The notes under the pieces: generated by a model
What the model was told of the DNA's origin: nothing
Databases searched by the model: none
The model's input: only the letters and a program-made list of their open reading frames with translations
Shown: one piece after another, positions 55,408 through 62,734 of the stretch
Layout: every line of letters starts with the position of its first letter
Numbering within the stretch: position 1 is the stretch's first letter
Origin: Acidimicrobiaceae bacterium
Lineage (GTDB): Bacteria; Actinomycetota; Acidimicrobiia; Acidimicrobiales; RAAP-2
NCBI GenBank assembly: GCA_947372925.1
Contig: CANBVQ010000003.1
Location: forward strand, 1 to 64,000
Direction of reading: 5' to 3'
Length of the DNA stretch: 64,000 nt
Program-made: the position numbers and the translations under genes

Positions 55408-55448
55408 GGAATGAACTATTGGCATAGATTATGCCAATAGTTCATTCC
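55408..55448. promoter_or_regulatory. Perfect 41-bp palindrome in the divergent promoter
   Basis: 19-bp arms (55408-55426 and 55430-55448) around GAT. The left arm is GGAATGAACTATTGGCATA and the right arm its exact complement. It ends one base before the AGGAGG ribosome site of the plus-strand gene and lies behind the minus-strand gene's -10, so one dimeric regulator could control both genes, or the leader RNA could fold over the ribosome site. Confidence 0.8.
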
Positions 55449-55459
55449 AGGAGGAAATC

Positions 55460-56146
55460 ATGAGCGTCACCAACATCTCAGCATCGAGCAAGGGTGCGAA
55501 CTACGCGCGCGTCAGTGAGCTTCGCAACGTCCGCTACGGCGAGATCCTGTTCCTGAAGAAGGACGACGAAGGATTCGTGGCCGAAGTGTGGAACACGATG
55601 GGATTCAACGACTGCCCCCCGGAGCAGTTCAACGCCATCGACGCGCAGAAGGTCGCTGCAGAGAACGACGCATTCGTTGCCTTCATGAATGGTCCTCGCT
55701 TCTGGACCTTCGACGCCCTCGAAGCAGGCATGCGCGCCACGGCACCCACCAAGACGTTCGGCGAGCTCACCATGTTTCTCGCCGCCACCGTGCGTTTTGG
55801 CGATACACCGCCTGATCGGATTGACTACACCGACCGATTTGTCCACCGTGACAACTTCTGGGAGTTTGCCGCCCACCAGCCCCGCTACTTCCTGGTGACC
55901 CCAGATGGACAGCGCTGCATTTTGCAGGCCTACGCCCACTACGTGGATCCGACTCAGACGCTCGACACGCTCCACGAACTTGGCGGACGCCTCAATCTCC
56001 CCGAAGGCTGGACCTTCGAGGTCGACATGGACCCTCAGACCACGCTGCAACTCGGTACGGGTGAAGAGAACGTCGCTTGCATTCTCCAAGATGAGCTCGG
56101 TAACTCCTACCAGCGCATGGTTCACTTTGTGGAGCTAGAGGCCTAA
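55460..56146 (+). CDS. Protein of unknown function paired with the diiron oxidase
   Basis: A 228-residue soluble protein with no signal peptide or membrane helix. Sequence features are YARVSELRNVRYGEILFL, NTMGFNDCPPEQFNAIDAQ, FMNGPRFWTFDALE, FVHRDNFWEFAAHQPRYFLVTPDG, QAYAHYVDP and a C-terminal ILQDELGNSYQRMVHFVE. It is rich in aromatic and His residues that could make a pocket, but I can name no family or active site. It has an excellent ribosome site (AGGAGG at 55449-55454). It shares the 41-bp palindrome with the diiron oxidase, so joint action is the best working idea. Confidence 0.72.
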   Translation: MSVTNISASSKGANYARVSELRNVRYGEILFLKKDDEGFVAEVWNTMGFNDCPPEQFNAIDAQKVAAENDAFVAFMNGPRFWTFDALEAGMRATAPTKTFGELTMFLAATVRFGDTPPDRIDYTDRFVHRDNFWEFAAHQPRYFLVTPDGQRCILQAYAHYVDPTQTLDTLHELGGRLNLPEGWTFEVDMDPQTTLQLGTGEENVACILQDELGNSYQRMVHFVELEA

Positions 56147-56725
56147 CCATTCGTCAATGGCCGATACGGCGAGTTGAACTCGCCGTTCAAAGTCTCGGCC
56201 GTCCAATTCAATAAAGGGAACAGACTGGTTCTCGAGACATTCACGGAATCGCATCGTCATGCCCTCACGCAGGTGCTCACCATCGCGTACTTCGTCAGCC
56301 TCAAAGGCGACCCCTTCGTCGGTCGTCAAGATGTAGAGCATTCGGGGAGTGTGCTGAGAGAGCGCCTCAACCTCCGCCGTGCGGTGACCCATATAGCGCT
56401 CCTGCCAAATGACGGTGGCCCACGAATCGGTGTCACAGAAGAGGAGTGGTCCGGATAGGGCGGCGGCCTCGTCCTCGAGACGATTCTGTTCTCGTGCAAT
56501 TTCGACAAAGTCCTCGTCGGTCCAGATCAGGTCGTCCATGGTGGCGGACGGTTCACTGGCGCGCAGTCGCTCAAGCTTGATGAAGGACATGTCGCGGCCG
56601 AACTCTCGAACCCACTGGGTCGTTGAGAAGGCACCTCCCCGTTGGCGATAGATCTCGGCCAGCGCGGTCGTCAGCGTGGTAGTTCCCGTGGACTCGGCCC
56701 CGACCACGACAACACGCTGGGTCAT
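56135..56725 (-). CDS. NadR-like nicotinamide-riboside kinase family ATPase
   Basis: A 196-residue P-loop protein of the NadR C-terminal type. The loop reads VVVVGAESTGTTTLTTAL (residues 5-22), with Thr where Walker A normally has Lys; further on are FCDTDSWATVIWQERYMG and LYILTTDEGVAFEADEVRDG. NadR kinases phosphorylate nicotinamide riboside to NMN in NAD salvage. ATG 56725 lies 2 nt after the upstream methyltransferase stop, so it is chosen. It overlaps the convergent gene by 12 nt. Confidence 0.78.
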   Translation of the reverse strand: MTQRVVVVGAESTGTTTLTTALAEIYRQRGGAFSTTQWVREFGRDMSFIKLERLRASEPSATMDDLIWTDEDFVEIAREQNRLEDEAAALSGPLLFCDTDSWATVIWQERYMGHRTAEVEALSQHTPRMLYILTTDEGVAFEADEVRDGEHLREGMTMRFRECLENQSVPFIELDGRDFERRVQLAVSAIDEWLGL

Positions 56726-56727
56726 AA

Positions 56728-57336
56728 CTACTCGGCTCGCAGGCTCGTGAGGTAGCTCCACGGCTTAGGTCCTGGCGCGAAGCGCTGGTACTTCGACGTC
56801 ACCGTCCAACCGTTGGCCTCCACGAGTGCGACGCTGTCACGCGTGAGGTGGCAACCGTCGGCAATGACCTTCTCGATGGGGTCGAGTCGGTGCTGCCACT
56901 TAGCGACACCGGGGTCGGGGGCGAGGCCGTGTTCGAGGACGCGCAGTTCACCACCGGGGCGAACCACTCGTCGGAGTTCTTGTAGGGCCAGCGCGGGATC
57001 AGGAATCGTACAGAGCGAGAAGGTCACGACGGCAGCGTCAAAGGAGTTGTCGGCCAGGTCGAGGTGCTGTCCATCGAGGCCACCCCAATGAAACGCCCCG
57101 GCAAAGGCCTCGATGCGCTTGACACCTCGCTGGCGCATCCCCGCCGACGGCTCCACTGCGGTAAGAGAAGTGACGGTGCTGGGATAGAACGCCAAGTTAC
57201 GACCGGCACCAAATCCGATTTCGACAACCTCACCATGGAGATCATCGACACACTTGGCGCGCCACCTGCCGAGTGCCTTTGGCGAACAGGCCGTGTCAAC
57301 GAGGATTGGTGCGAGATAGCGACGATAGAGACCCAT
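56728..57336 (-). CDS. Class I SAM-dependent methyltransferase
   Basis: A 202-residue methyltransferase of the UbiE/COQ5 pattern. Motif I is VVEIGFGAGRNLAFYP, with VEPSAGM next, FDAAVVTFSLCTIPDPALALQELRRVVRPGGELRVLEHG, and a C-terminal GWTVTSKYQRFAPGPKPWSY. The acceptor is unknown. ATG 57336 starts MGLYRRYLAPILVD; the frame continues to 57375 inside the upstream gene. It is in operon with the NadR-like gene downstream. Confidence 0.87.
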   Translation of the reverse strand: MGLYRRYLAPILVDTACSPKALGRWRAKCVDDLHGEVVEIGFGAGRNLAFYPSTVTSLTAVEPSAGMRQRGVKRIEAFAGAFHWGGLDGQHLDLADNSFDAAVVTFSLCTIPDPALALQELRRVVRPGGELRVLEHGLAPDPGVAKWQHRLDPIEKVIADGCHLTRDSVALVEANGWTVTSKYQRFAPGPKPWSYLTSLRAE

Positions 57337-57350
57337 GCCCCTAACCGTAC

Positions 57351-58451
57351 TTACAGATTGTCCCGAAAGTGCCACGTAGCCCCATTCGGGCCATCTTTTA
57401 CCTCGGCCCCGATGGTCAAGATGGCGTCACGAAGCTGGTCGCTGAGTTCGTACTGGCCCGTGGCACGGGCGTTGGCTCGAGCCACCAGCACCGCGTCGAT
57501 AAGAGGGGCGGGGTCGACTCGTCCGGGTCCGCCCGAGGTCGCCAGTGACACCAAGGCGCTCAGCGCCTCAAGGGCCCCCTCACCGTTCCGGGCAATGAGT
57601 TCGCCGAGAGCCTGGGGCGACTGGTCAGCCACTACGACCTCGCTGGAGTCCTGGACTCGGGGGGCCCGCGGGACATTGCGAAGTTCGCTCAGGGCCACCG
57701 TCGTGCCGTTGGCGAGTACGCGTTCGCTGCCGCCCAGTCGCCAGTAGGCGTTGCCACGGCCGCGAACACTGATGGTGTCGGCATCCAGATCGATTATGGC
57801 GGCCGTGTGTTCGTCGACACCAAAGATGGCGACATCATCGGGGAGGAGGGCCTCCATTTGGGCGAGGCGGTTGGCTCCGATGTAGCAGCGACTGGTGTCG
57901 TGGTTGCCACCTTCGGCATTGTCGTAGTGGGGGATGACGGCGGCGCGAAGTCCGGCCTGAGACAACACGTCGAGTCCGGGCAGCCACGTCAGCTCGGCAC
58001 CAACTTTGTAGATCTCGTAAATAGGGGCGGTGTGAGATCCGAGCGTTAGAGCAGCGGCCGATGAAAAACAGACGATGCCGTCCTGCTCGAGGGTTCGCCG
58101 CAGCGTCTCACCTAGGTTCAGTGGTGCCCACTGGTGTAACGCGTAACTCGGGCTCCCCGGTCCAGCAAAGACGTAGTTGGCCGCACTCACCTTTTGAATG
58201 AACTGAGTTCGCTCCAATTCGCTCGATCGCTCGAAGCTGCAGAAGCTCGCAGCCTGCATCGAGACTTGCAGTGAGGTGTCGAAATAGGTCTGAATCTTTT
58301 CCGAGAGTTGAGGAACATTCTCCTGAAAGCCAAAAGGGGTGTCTAGGAAGACCGCGTCAATGGCATCCAGGCGTGCGAAAAGTTCGCGATGGACCTTCAC
58401 CATGTTTGGTGCAATTTCTCCGGAACCGAGAATCGCCAAGATTGAACTCAC
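57351..58451 (-). CDS. S51-peptidase-like protein fused to a CysS-type C-terminal domain
   Basis: A 366-residue protein. The first 250 residues resemble cyanophycinase/peptidase E: LAILGSGEIAPN, VFLDTPFGFQEN, FAGPGSPSYALHQW, and CFSSAAALTLGSH at the nucleophile elbow, where Ser is kept but the usual SAGA reads SAAA. The end, DAVLVARANARATGQYELSDQLRDAI then EVKDGPNGATWHF, has the pattern of the C-terminal helical domain of cysteinyl-tRNA synthetase. GTG 58451 is chosen from its TACGCT box 6 nt upstream; ATG 58481 is the alternative. Confidence 0.75.
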   Translation of the reverse strand: MSSILAILGSGEIAPNMVKVHRELFARLDAIDAVFLDTPFGFQENVPQLSEKIQTYFDTSLQVSMQAASFCSFERSSELERTQFIQKVSAANYVFAGPGSPSYALHQWAPLNLGETLRRTLEQDGIVCFSSAAALTLGSHTAPIYEIYKVGAELTWLPGLDVLSQAGLRAAVIPHYDNAEGGNHDTSRCYIGANRLAQMEALLPDDVAIFGVDEHTAAIIDLDADTISVRGRGNAYWRLGGSERVLANGTTVALSELRNVPRAPRVQDSSEVVVADQSPQALGELIARNGEGALEALSALVSLATSGGPGRVDPAPLIDAVLVARANARATGQYELSDQLRDAILTIGAEVKDGPNGATWHFRDNL

Positions 58452-58457
58452 TCGTTG

Positions 58458-58463
58458 AGCGTA
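58458..58463 (-). promoter_or_regulatory. -10 box of a leaderless promoter
   Basis: TACGCT (minus strand) ends 6 nt before GTG 58451. Confidence 0.55.
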
Positions 58464-58498
58464 CCGGCGGGCGACCGCCATTCGGTTGCCCCGGTCAC

Positions 58499-58504
58499 TA
58501 AGTT
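58499..58504 (+). promoter_or_regulatory. -10 box of a leaderless promoter
   Basis: TAAGTT ends 6 nt before ATG 58511. Confidence 0.58.
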
Positions 58505-58510
58505 GGAGCC

Positions 58511-58972
58511 ATGACGCAATCGGTGGTACTCCGTGTGCGAGAACAGTCCCGCGGTCCCATCGGGGCGCTCTTGGTGATCTGGGCCACTCTTCAGTCAGTT
58601 AGCTGGATGGGCATGCTGCACAATCTCGCCCTGACTCCCAGGTGGTGGCACCTCTGGATTGGGAGCAATATCGTTTTTGGGGTTCTGCTGGGCCTCCGCC
58701 GTCGCATGGGCACCATCTTCTCTGGACCACTGCTCGCGACTCTGATGAACGTGTTCCCAACATTCGTAGGTTTCCAACTCGCTCTGAATCACGGAATTCT
58801 GTGGGGCCTTGCGGGGGCCACTCTCTACTACCTACTGTTCGGCTGGTTGGTATACGGTGCCGTGCAAGTTGCACTCCTGATGGCCGGCGCAGCAGTGGGT
58901 CGACTGCTCAGCGCTCCGTTTCGGCGCACATCCGACGTGGTGATTATCGGACCCGACGGGCAGATTACTTAG
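58511..58972 (+). CDS. Small polytopic membrane protein of unknown function
   Basis: A 153-residue protein with about four hydrophobic helices (about 16-36, 48-62, 68-88, 95-130) and a short cytoplasmic tail ending VVIIGPDGQIT. No family is recognised. It is leaderless by position and diverges from the S51/CysS fusion; its end overlaps the convergent tetR gene by 8 nt. Confidence 0.7.
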   Translation: MTQSVVLRVREQSRGPIGALLVIWATLQSVSWMGMLHNLALTPRWWHLWIGSNIVFGVLLGLRRRMGTIFSGPLLATLMNVFPTFVGFQLALNHGILWGLAGATLYYLLFGWLVYGAVQVALLMAGAAVGRLLSAPFRRTSDVVIIGPDGQIT

Positions 58973-59588
58973 CTAAGACCGATTGGTAGAAGCGTCCAAC
59001 GACCTCATTCAACTCTTCATCGGTCACTTGGACGTTGTCACCAAAGTCTCGAAGGACCATGCCGAGCACCATGCTTCGGATACAAAGTGACAGCACTTCG
59101 GGATTGATCGACGCATCAATGAGACCGTGCACTTGCGCTTGGCGAAAGAACCGAGTGGTAGCGGCGTGGACTTCGTTGATGGAACTCGGGAGCACCTGGG
59201 CATACATGCCATCGTGAATCGTGGCCAGAGCCTTGAAACGTACGACCCTTTGTTCCTGGGCCGCAGTACTCAGCATCACCGGCCAAAATGTCGCAACGGT
59301 GGCGGTGAAGTCGGATTCTGACGTCATGGAATCAGCTGACGCATTGAGCAGCTCGCAGAGAATTGCGGCATCGCGAACTTGAGTTCTGACGTACGTCTCT
59401 CGAATGATTTCTTCGCGATCGGCAAAGTAGCGATAGAGATTGGGAATCGTGACCTTGAGCCGCTGGGCTAGATCCTTCAGCCGAAAGCCGTTCAGGCCCT
59501 TCTCGGCGAGCAGCACGCTCGAGTGATCGAGAATGAGATCTCGCGTGATCGGTTCACGCGTTGTTTCGTTGGTAAGTGTCTTGGTCAC
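58965..59588 (-). CDS. TetR family transcriptional regulator
   Basis: A 207-residue regulator. The DNA-binding part is LILDHSSVLLAEKGLNGFRLKDLAQRLKVTIPNLYRYFADREEIIRETY (about 19-67), a standard TetR helix-turn-helix; the rest is helical. GTG 59588 is used. An A/T palindrome lies 76 nt upstream. The SRPBCC and LLM genes transcribed in the same direction upstream are possible targets. Confidence 0.88.
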   Translation of the reverse strand: MTKTLTNETTREPITRDLILDHSSVLLAEKGLNGFRLKDLAQRLKVTIPNLYRYFADREEIIRETYVRTQVRDAAILCELLNASADSMTSESDFTATVATFWPVMLSTAAQEQRVVRFKALATIHDGMYAQVLPSSINEVHAATTRFFRQAQVHGLIDASINPEVLSLCIRSMVLGMVLRDFGDNVQVTDEELNEVVGRFYQSVLAK

Positions 59589-59663
59589 GTTCCGGCCTTT
59601 GTCGGTCTATTAGTAACACCTTGATGTGACTTAAAACCCTATAGCCATCGAGTGCAGAAAAGT

Positions 59664-59678
59664 GAATAATAATTATTC
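59664..59678. promoter_or_regulatory. 15-bp A/T palindrome upstream of tetR
   Basis: GAATAATAATTATTC, seven-base arms around one A. A possible TetR operator or a weak terminator of the upstream LLM-SRPBCC unit. Confidence 0.4.
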
Positions 59679-59688
59679 TTTACGAGGC

Positions 59689-60120
59689 TTACAGCAACGT
59701 CCCGAGTCGACGAAGATTGCCTTTCCAAAGGGCTGTCAGGATGGGTTTTGCAAAGAATTCACCGATTTTCCCGGCCATCCACCAGGGGAAGGCCAGTGTT
59801 TCGGACCACGTCAATGTTGAGCCACTCTCGGTGCCCCGCAAGGTAAAGAGACCCTCGCCAGTCACAATGCCACTGTGACGAACCCCCATGGAGCGCTGCT
59901 CCTCCCAGGACGTAATCGTCATGACGTCGGTCAGTGAGATCGGGCCGACCTTGGTGAGGCAGGTGAATGTCGTTCCGAGCCCGCGTTCCTGCGGTGTGGT
60001 GAAGGTGATTGTTTCTGCATCGGCCATCCACAAAACGTGGCGATCAATCTGTTCGAGTTCGCGCCAGAGGCGTTCAACGGTAACGGGGTAGTGATGCTGG
60101 ATGTCGATAGCGGGGCTCAT
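59689..60120 (-). CDS. SRPBCC (polyketide cyclase/START-like) family protein
   Basis: A 143-residue helix-grip protein: IDIQHHYPVTVERLWRELEQIDRHVLWMADAETITF, then GLGTTFTCLTKVGPISLTDVMTITSWEEQRSMGVRHSG, GLFTLRGTESGSTLTWSETLAFPWWMAGKIG and a long C-terminal helix. The fold binds hydrophobic ligands. ATG 60120 overlaps the LLM stop as ATGA, so the two are translationally coupled. The ligand is not known. Confidence 0.82.
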   Translation of the reverse strand: MSPAIDIQHHYPVTVERLWRELEQIDRHVLWMADAETITFTTPQERGLGTTFTCLTKVGPISLTDVMTITSWEEQRSMGVRHSGIVTGEGLFTLRGTESGSTLTWSETLAFPWWMAGKIGEFFAKPILTALWKGNLRRLGTLL

Positions 60121-61037
60121 GATGCGAGAGCCGATCCCAGTCGGTCCCAATCTTCAAAGGGTGTGACCAGCATGTCGCTGTTCAGAAACTGGAGGCAGAC
60201 ATGGTCGGCACCCGCCTCAAAATGTTCCTGCGTTCGCTCGAGAATTGTTGCTTCGTCACCGTGAATCACCATGGCATCGCACAGGCGATCGGAGCCTCCC
60301 CGCACAAAGTCTTCGTCGGTGAAGCCCAGTCGTCGCCACGAATTCCGATAGTTGTCGAGACCGGTGTAGAGCTGGAGGTAGTCGTGAGCACGGGAGAGGA
60401 ACTCCTCACGCGAGTGGCCAAGTACTACGGCCTGTTCGACGCCCACAAACTTCACCGGTCCGACGGCCGCTCGCGCCACAGCCGTGTGTTCGGGGGTTAC
60501 GAGATACGGGTGAACCCCGTCAGCCAGTTCGGCGGCCGTAGCCAACATCTTGGGTCCGAGAGCGGCAATGACGGTACTGGTACGGAGTCGACCCTCGATG
60601 GAGAAGTTGCGCGCGTCTCGCATTGCTTCAAGGTACGCCCGCATGGCAGCGACGGGACCAACGTATTCGTGACCACGAAGTCTTTCGACGAGTGGCTTGT
60701 GACTAACGCCCAGACCCAAGACGAAGCGATCGTCGAAGGCGGCGTTCAGGGTTTTACTTGCGGCTGACGCGGCCACGGGGTCTCGTCCCCAGATGTTCGC
60801 GATACCGGTGGCAATGATGATTTCATCGGCTCCCGCGAGCATGAGGCTGGAGTTGACGAAGACTTCACGTCCCCAGGCTTCCGGTACCCAGAGCGCAGAG
60901 AAGCCGGCATTCTGGGCACGCTGGGCGATGGTGCCCGTCTCCTTGGCGGGCGTGGTGTCAGCCGTCGGGGTCCAAAGGCCAATGGTGCCCTTGAGTTTCT
61001 GCAGGTTTTCGGGGAGCTGGTAGGTCAATTCCGTCAT
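60117..61037 (-). CDS. LLM class (F420-dependent type) oxidoreductase
   Basis: A 306-residue luciferase-like barrel. It has GTIGLWTPTADTTPAKETGTIAQRAQNAGFSALWVPEAWGREVFV, ATGIANIWGRDPVAASAASKTLNAAFDDRFVLGLGVSH, and the TIGR03620-like pattern of actinobacterial LLM enzymes that use F420. The start ATG 61037 has a TAGGCT box 6 nt upstream. Its coupled partner is the SRPBCC protein, so a shared hydrophobic substrate is possible. Confidence 0.86.
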   Translation of the reverse strand: MTELTYQLPENLQKLKGTIGLWTPTADTTPAKETGTIAQRAQNAGFSALWVPEAWGREVFVNSSLMLAGADEIIIATGIANIWGRDPVAASAASKTLNAAFDDRFVLGLGVSHKPLVERLRGHEYVGPVAAMRAYLEAMRDARNFSIEGRLRTSTVIAALGPKMLATAAELADGVHPYLVTPEHTAVARAAVGPVKFVGVEQAVVLGHSREEFLSRAHDYLQLYTGLDNYRNSWRRLGFTDEDFVRGGSDRLCDAMVIHGDEATILERTQEHFEAGADHVCLQFLNSDMLVTPFEDWDRLGSALAS

Positions 61038-61043
61038 GGTCTG

Positions 61044-61049
61044 AGCCTA
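61044..61049 (-). promoter_or_regulatory. -10 box of a leaderless promoter
   Basis: TAGGCT (minus strand) ends 6 nt before ATG 61037 and reaches the first base of the divergent gene. Confidence 0.6.
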
Positions 61050-62734
61050 TGGATGTTTGGTTGGTGGCGTGGCTCCGTCAGAATGAAGGGGTGATCTGGT
61101 TAGCGCTCCTCGTTTCTACTTTCTTCGTCTTGGCCACGGCCACGGCACTTCGCCCCACGCGGCGTGGCCCACTGGCCATGCTTGCCTTCGTTATTGGCTG
61201 GCCCGCCGGAGAGTTGGCCGCCGTAACGGCGATGGCGCAGCTGGCCTGGCTTGGTTTTATGTTCTGGTGGGGTGTACCGACTGGCTGGATCCGTGTCCTG
61301 TGGTTCTTGGAAGTCGTCTTTGTGGAAGTGGGTAGCTTCGCACTCATCGCGTCCTGGTTTGTGGCTCGACGCGCGACATCGCGGGGCATGGCCACGTCAG
61401 GTCCATTCCATCTTGATCCCTTTGCCGTGTTGCCGGATCGCTTCACACGTTGGTGGCGCTCGCTAGCAATTCTGCCGATCCGTTCCCGTGACGTTCACGT
61501 GATTCGCAACATTCCGTACGGAACTGACCGACGCAATCGTCTCGACCTCATGAGTACCACGCGCAGCGGCTTACGACGGCCGGTGTTGTTTTACGTACAC
61601 GGTGGAGCTTGGGTCTACGGCGACAAGCGTGAGCAGGCGCGACCCATGTTGTTCGAGTTTGCTCGTCGTGGCTGGCTCGTCGTGGCGATCAACTATCGCC
61701 TCTCGCCGACGAATCGCTGGCCCGCTCAGATCGAAGACACCCGTCAAGCGCTGGCCTGGGTCAAGCGAACGGTCGCGGCCTACGGTGGCGACCCGGAGCG
61801 CATTGTGGTGGCTGGCGGTTCGGCTGGTGGCCACCTCGCCTCCCTGTTGGCTCTCACCGGGAATAGTGAAGAGTGGCGGCCCAGCAACGCGCCCGACAGC
61901 ACTGACCTCACAGTGAAGGGCTGCATCTCGCTCTACGGCGTTTTGGACATGACGGCTGATCACGCGACGTGGCGTTCGCATAATCGAGGCTTGAAGATTT
62001 TGCTCGAAGAGAGTGTGATGGGTCTCTCGATGGCGGAGAACCCCGCACTGTTCGAAAAGGCCTCCCCGATGCATCGGATCGCTCCCGACGCTCCGCCCTT
62101 CTTGTTGCTGCAAGGTAAGAGCGACACCCTGGTGGACTACAACGTGGCCCGTACATTCGCTTCTCGGTATCGCGCCATTGTGGGCGCCGACGCCCCGCTA
62201 TGGCACGTCGAGTTGCCCCTGACGCAGCACGCCTACGACCTGTCGCACTCACCACGTACTACCGCCACGACAAGAGCTGCGGTGGCCTTTGCGGAGTGGG
62301 CCGTGGCCCAGCCTGCCGCGAATGTTCCCCCAGTCCCGGTCGCATTGGCCTCGGCCTACCAGGCCCCTCCGACGGATCTGCGCATTGAGCATGAGGGGGA
62401 GTGGAAGCTCCCTCTCGACGTTGCGGCTCACGTCGGCCCCTTCGTGGTGATCACTCCCTTCAATCCACTGAGCGCACCGCTCTCGCGTGACGAAAATGTC
62501 GCTCGACTCACGCTCCTCGAAGGGGAGGCGGTACTGCACGGTTGGTCTTGGTTACGTAGTGAGGGGCGCGATCCCTCGTCCAATGAATGGAACGAATCTG
62601 GACTAGCCCTCTTTGGTCTCACTCGCAATGAAGCGCGCGCCTTGACGCGCCGCTACCGGCAGTTCGCCTTCTACGACGTGACTCGTGATGCGGTGACTGT
62701 ACGGAGCGCTGCTACCGGCGAAATCGTTCGTTAG
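61049..62734 (+). CDS. Membrane-bound alpha/beta hydrolase (HSL-type esterase)
   Basis: A 561-residue protein with about three N-terminal membrane helices (within 12-110), then an esterase domain. It has PVLFYVHGGAWVYGDKREQ (HGG oxyanion motif), VVAGGSAGGHLASLLAL with the catalytic Ser, LQGKSDTLVDYN with the Asp, and VELPLTQHAYDL with the His. A further 150 residues with no named fold follow. The layout recalls actinobacterial LipT/LipO-like esterases. ATG 61049 is used; its stop interlocks with valS (TTAG). Confidence 0.82.
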   Translation: MDVWLVAWLRQNEGVIWLALLVSTFFVLATATALRPTRRGPLAMLAFVIGWPAGELAAVTAMAQLAWLGFMFWWGVPTGWIRVLWFLEVVFVEVGSFALIASWFVARRATSRGMATSGPFHLDPFAVLPDRFTRWWRSLAILPIRSRDVHVIRNIPYGTDRRNRLDLMSTTRSGLRRPVLFYVHGGAWVYGDKREQARPMLFEFARRGWLVVAINYRLSPTNRWPAQIEDTRQALAWVKRTVAAYGGDPERIVVAGGSAGGHLASLLALTGNSEEWRPSNAPDSTDLTVKGCISLYGVLDMTADHATWRSHNRGLKILLEESVMGLSMAENPALFEKASPMHRIAPDAPPFLLLQGKSDTLVDYNVARTFASRYRAIVGADAPLWHVELPLTQHAYDLSHSPRTTATTRAAVAFAEWAVAQPAANVPPVPVALASAYQAPPTDLRIEHEGEWKLPLDVAAHVGPFVVITPFNPLSAPLSRDENVARLTLLEGEAVLHGWSWLRSEGRDPSSNEWNESGLALFGLTRNEARALTRRYRQFAFYDVTRDAVTVRSAATGEIVR

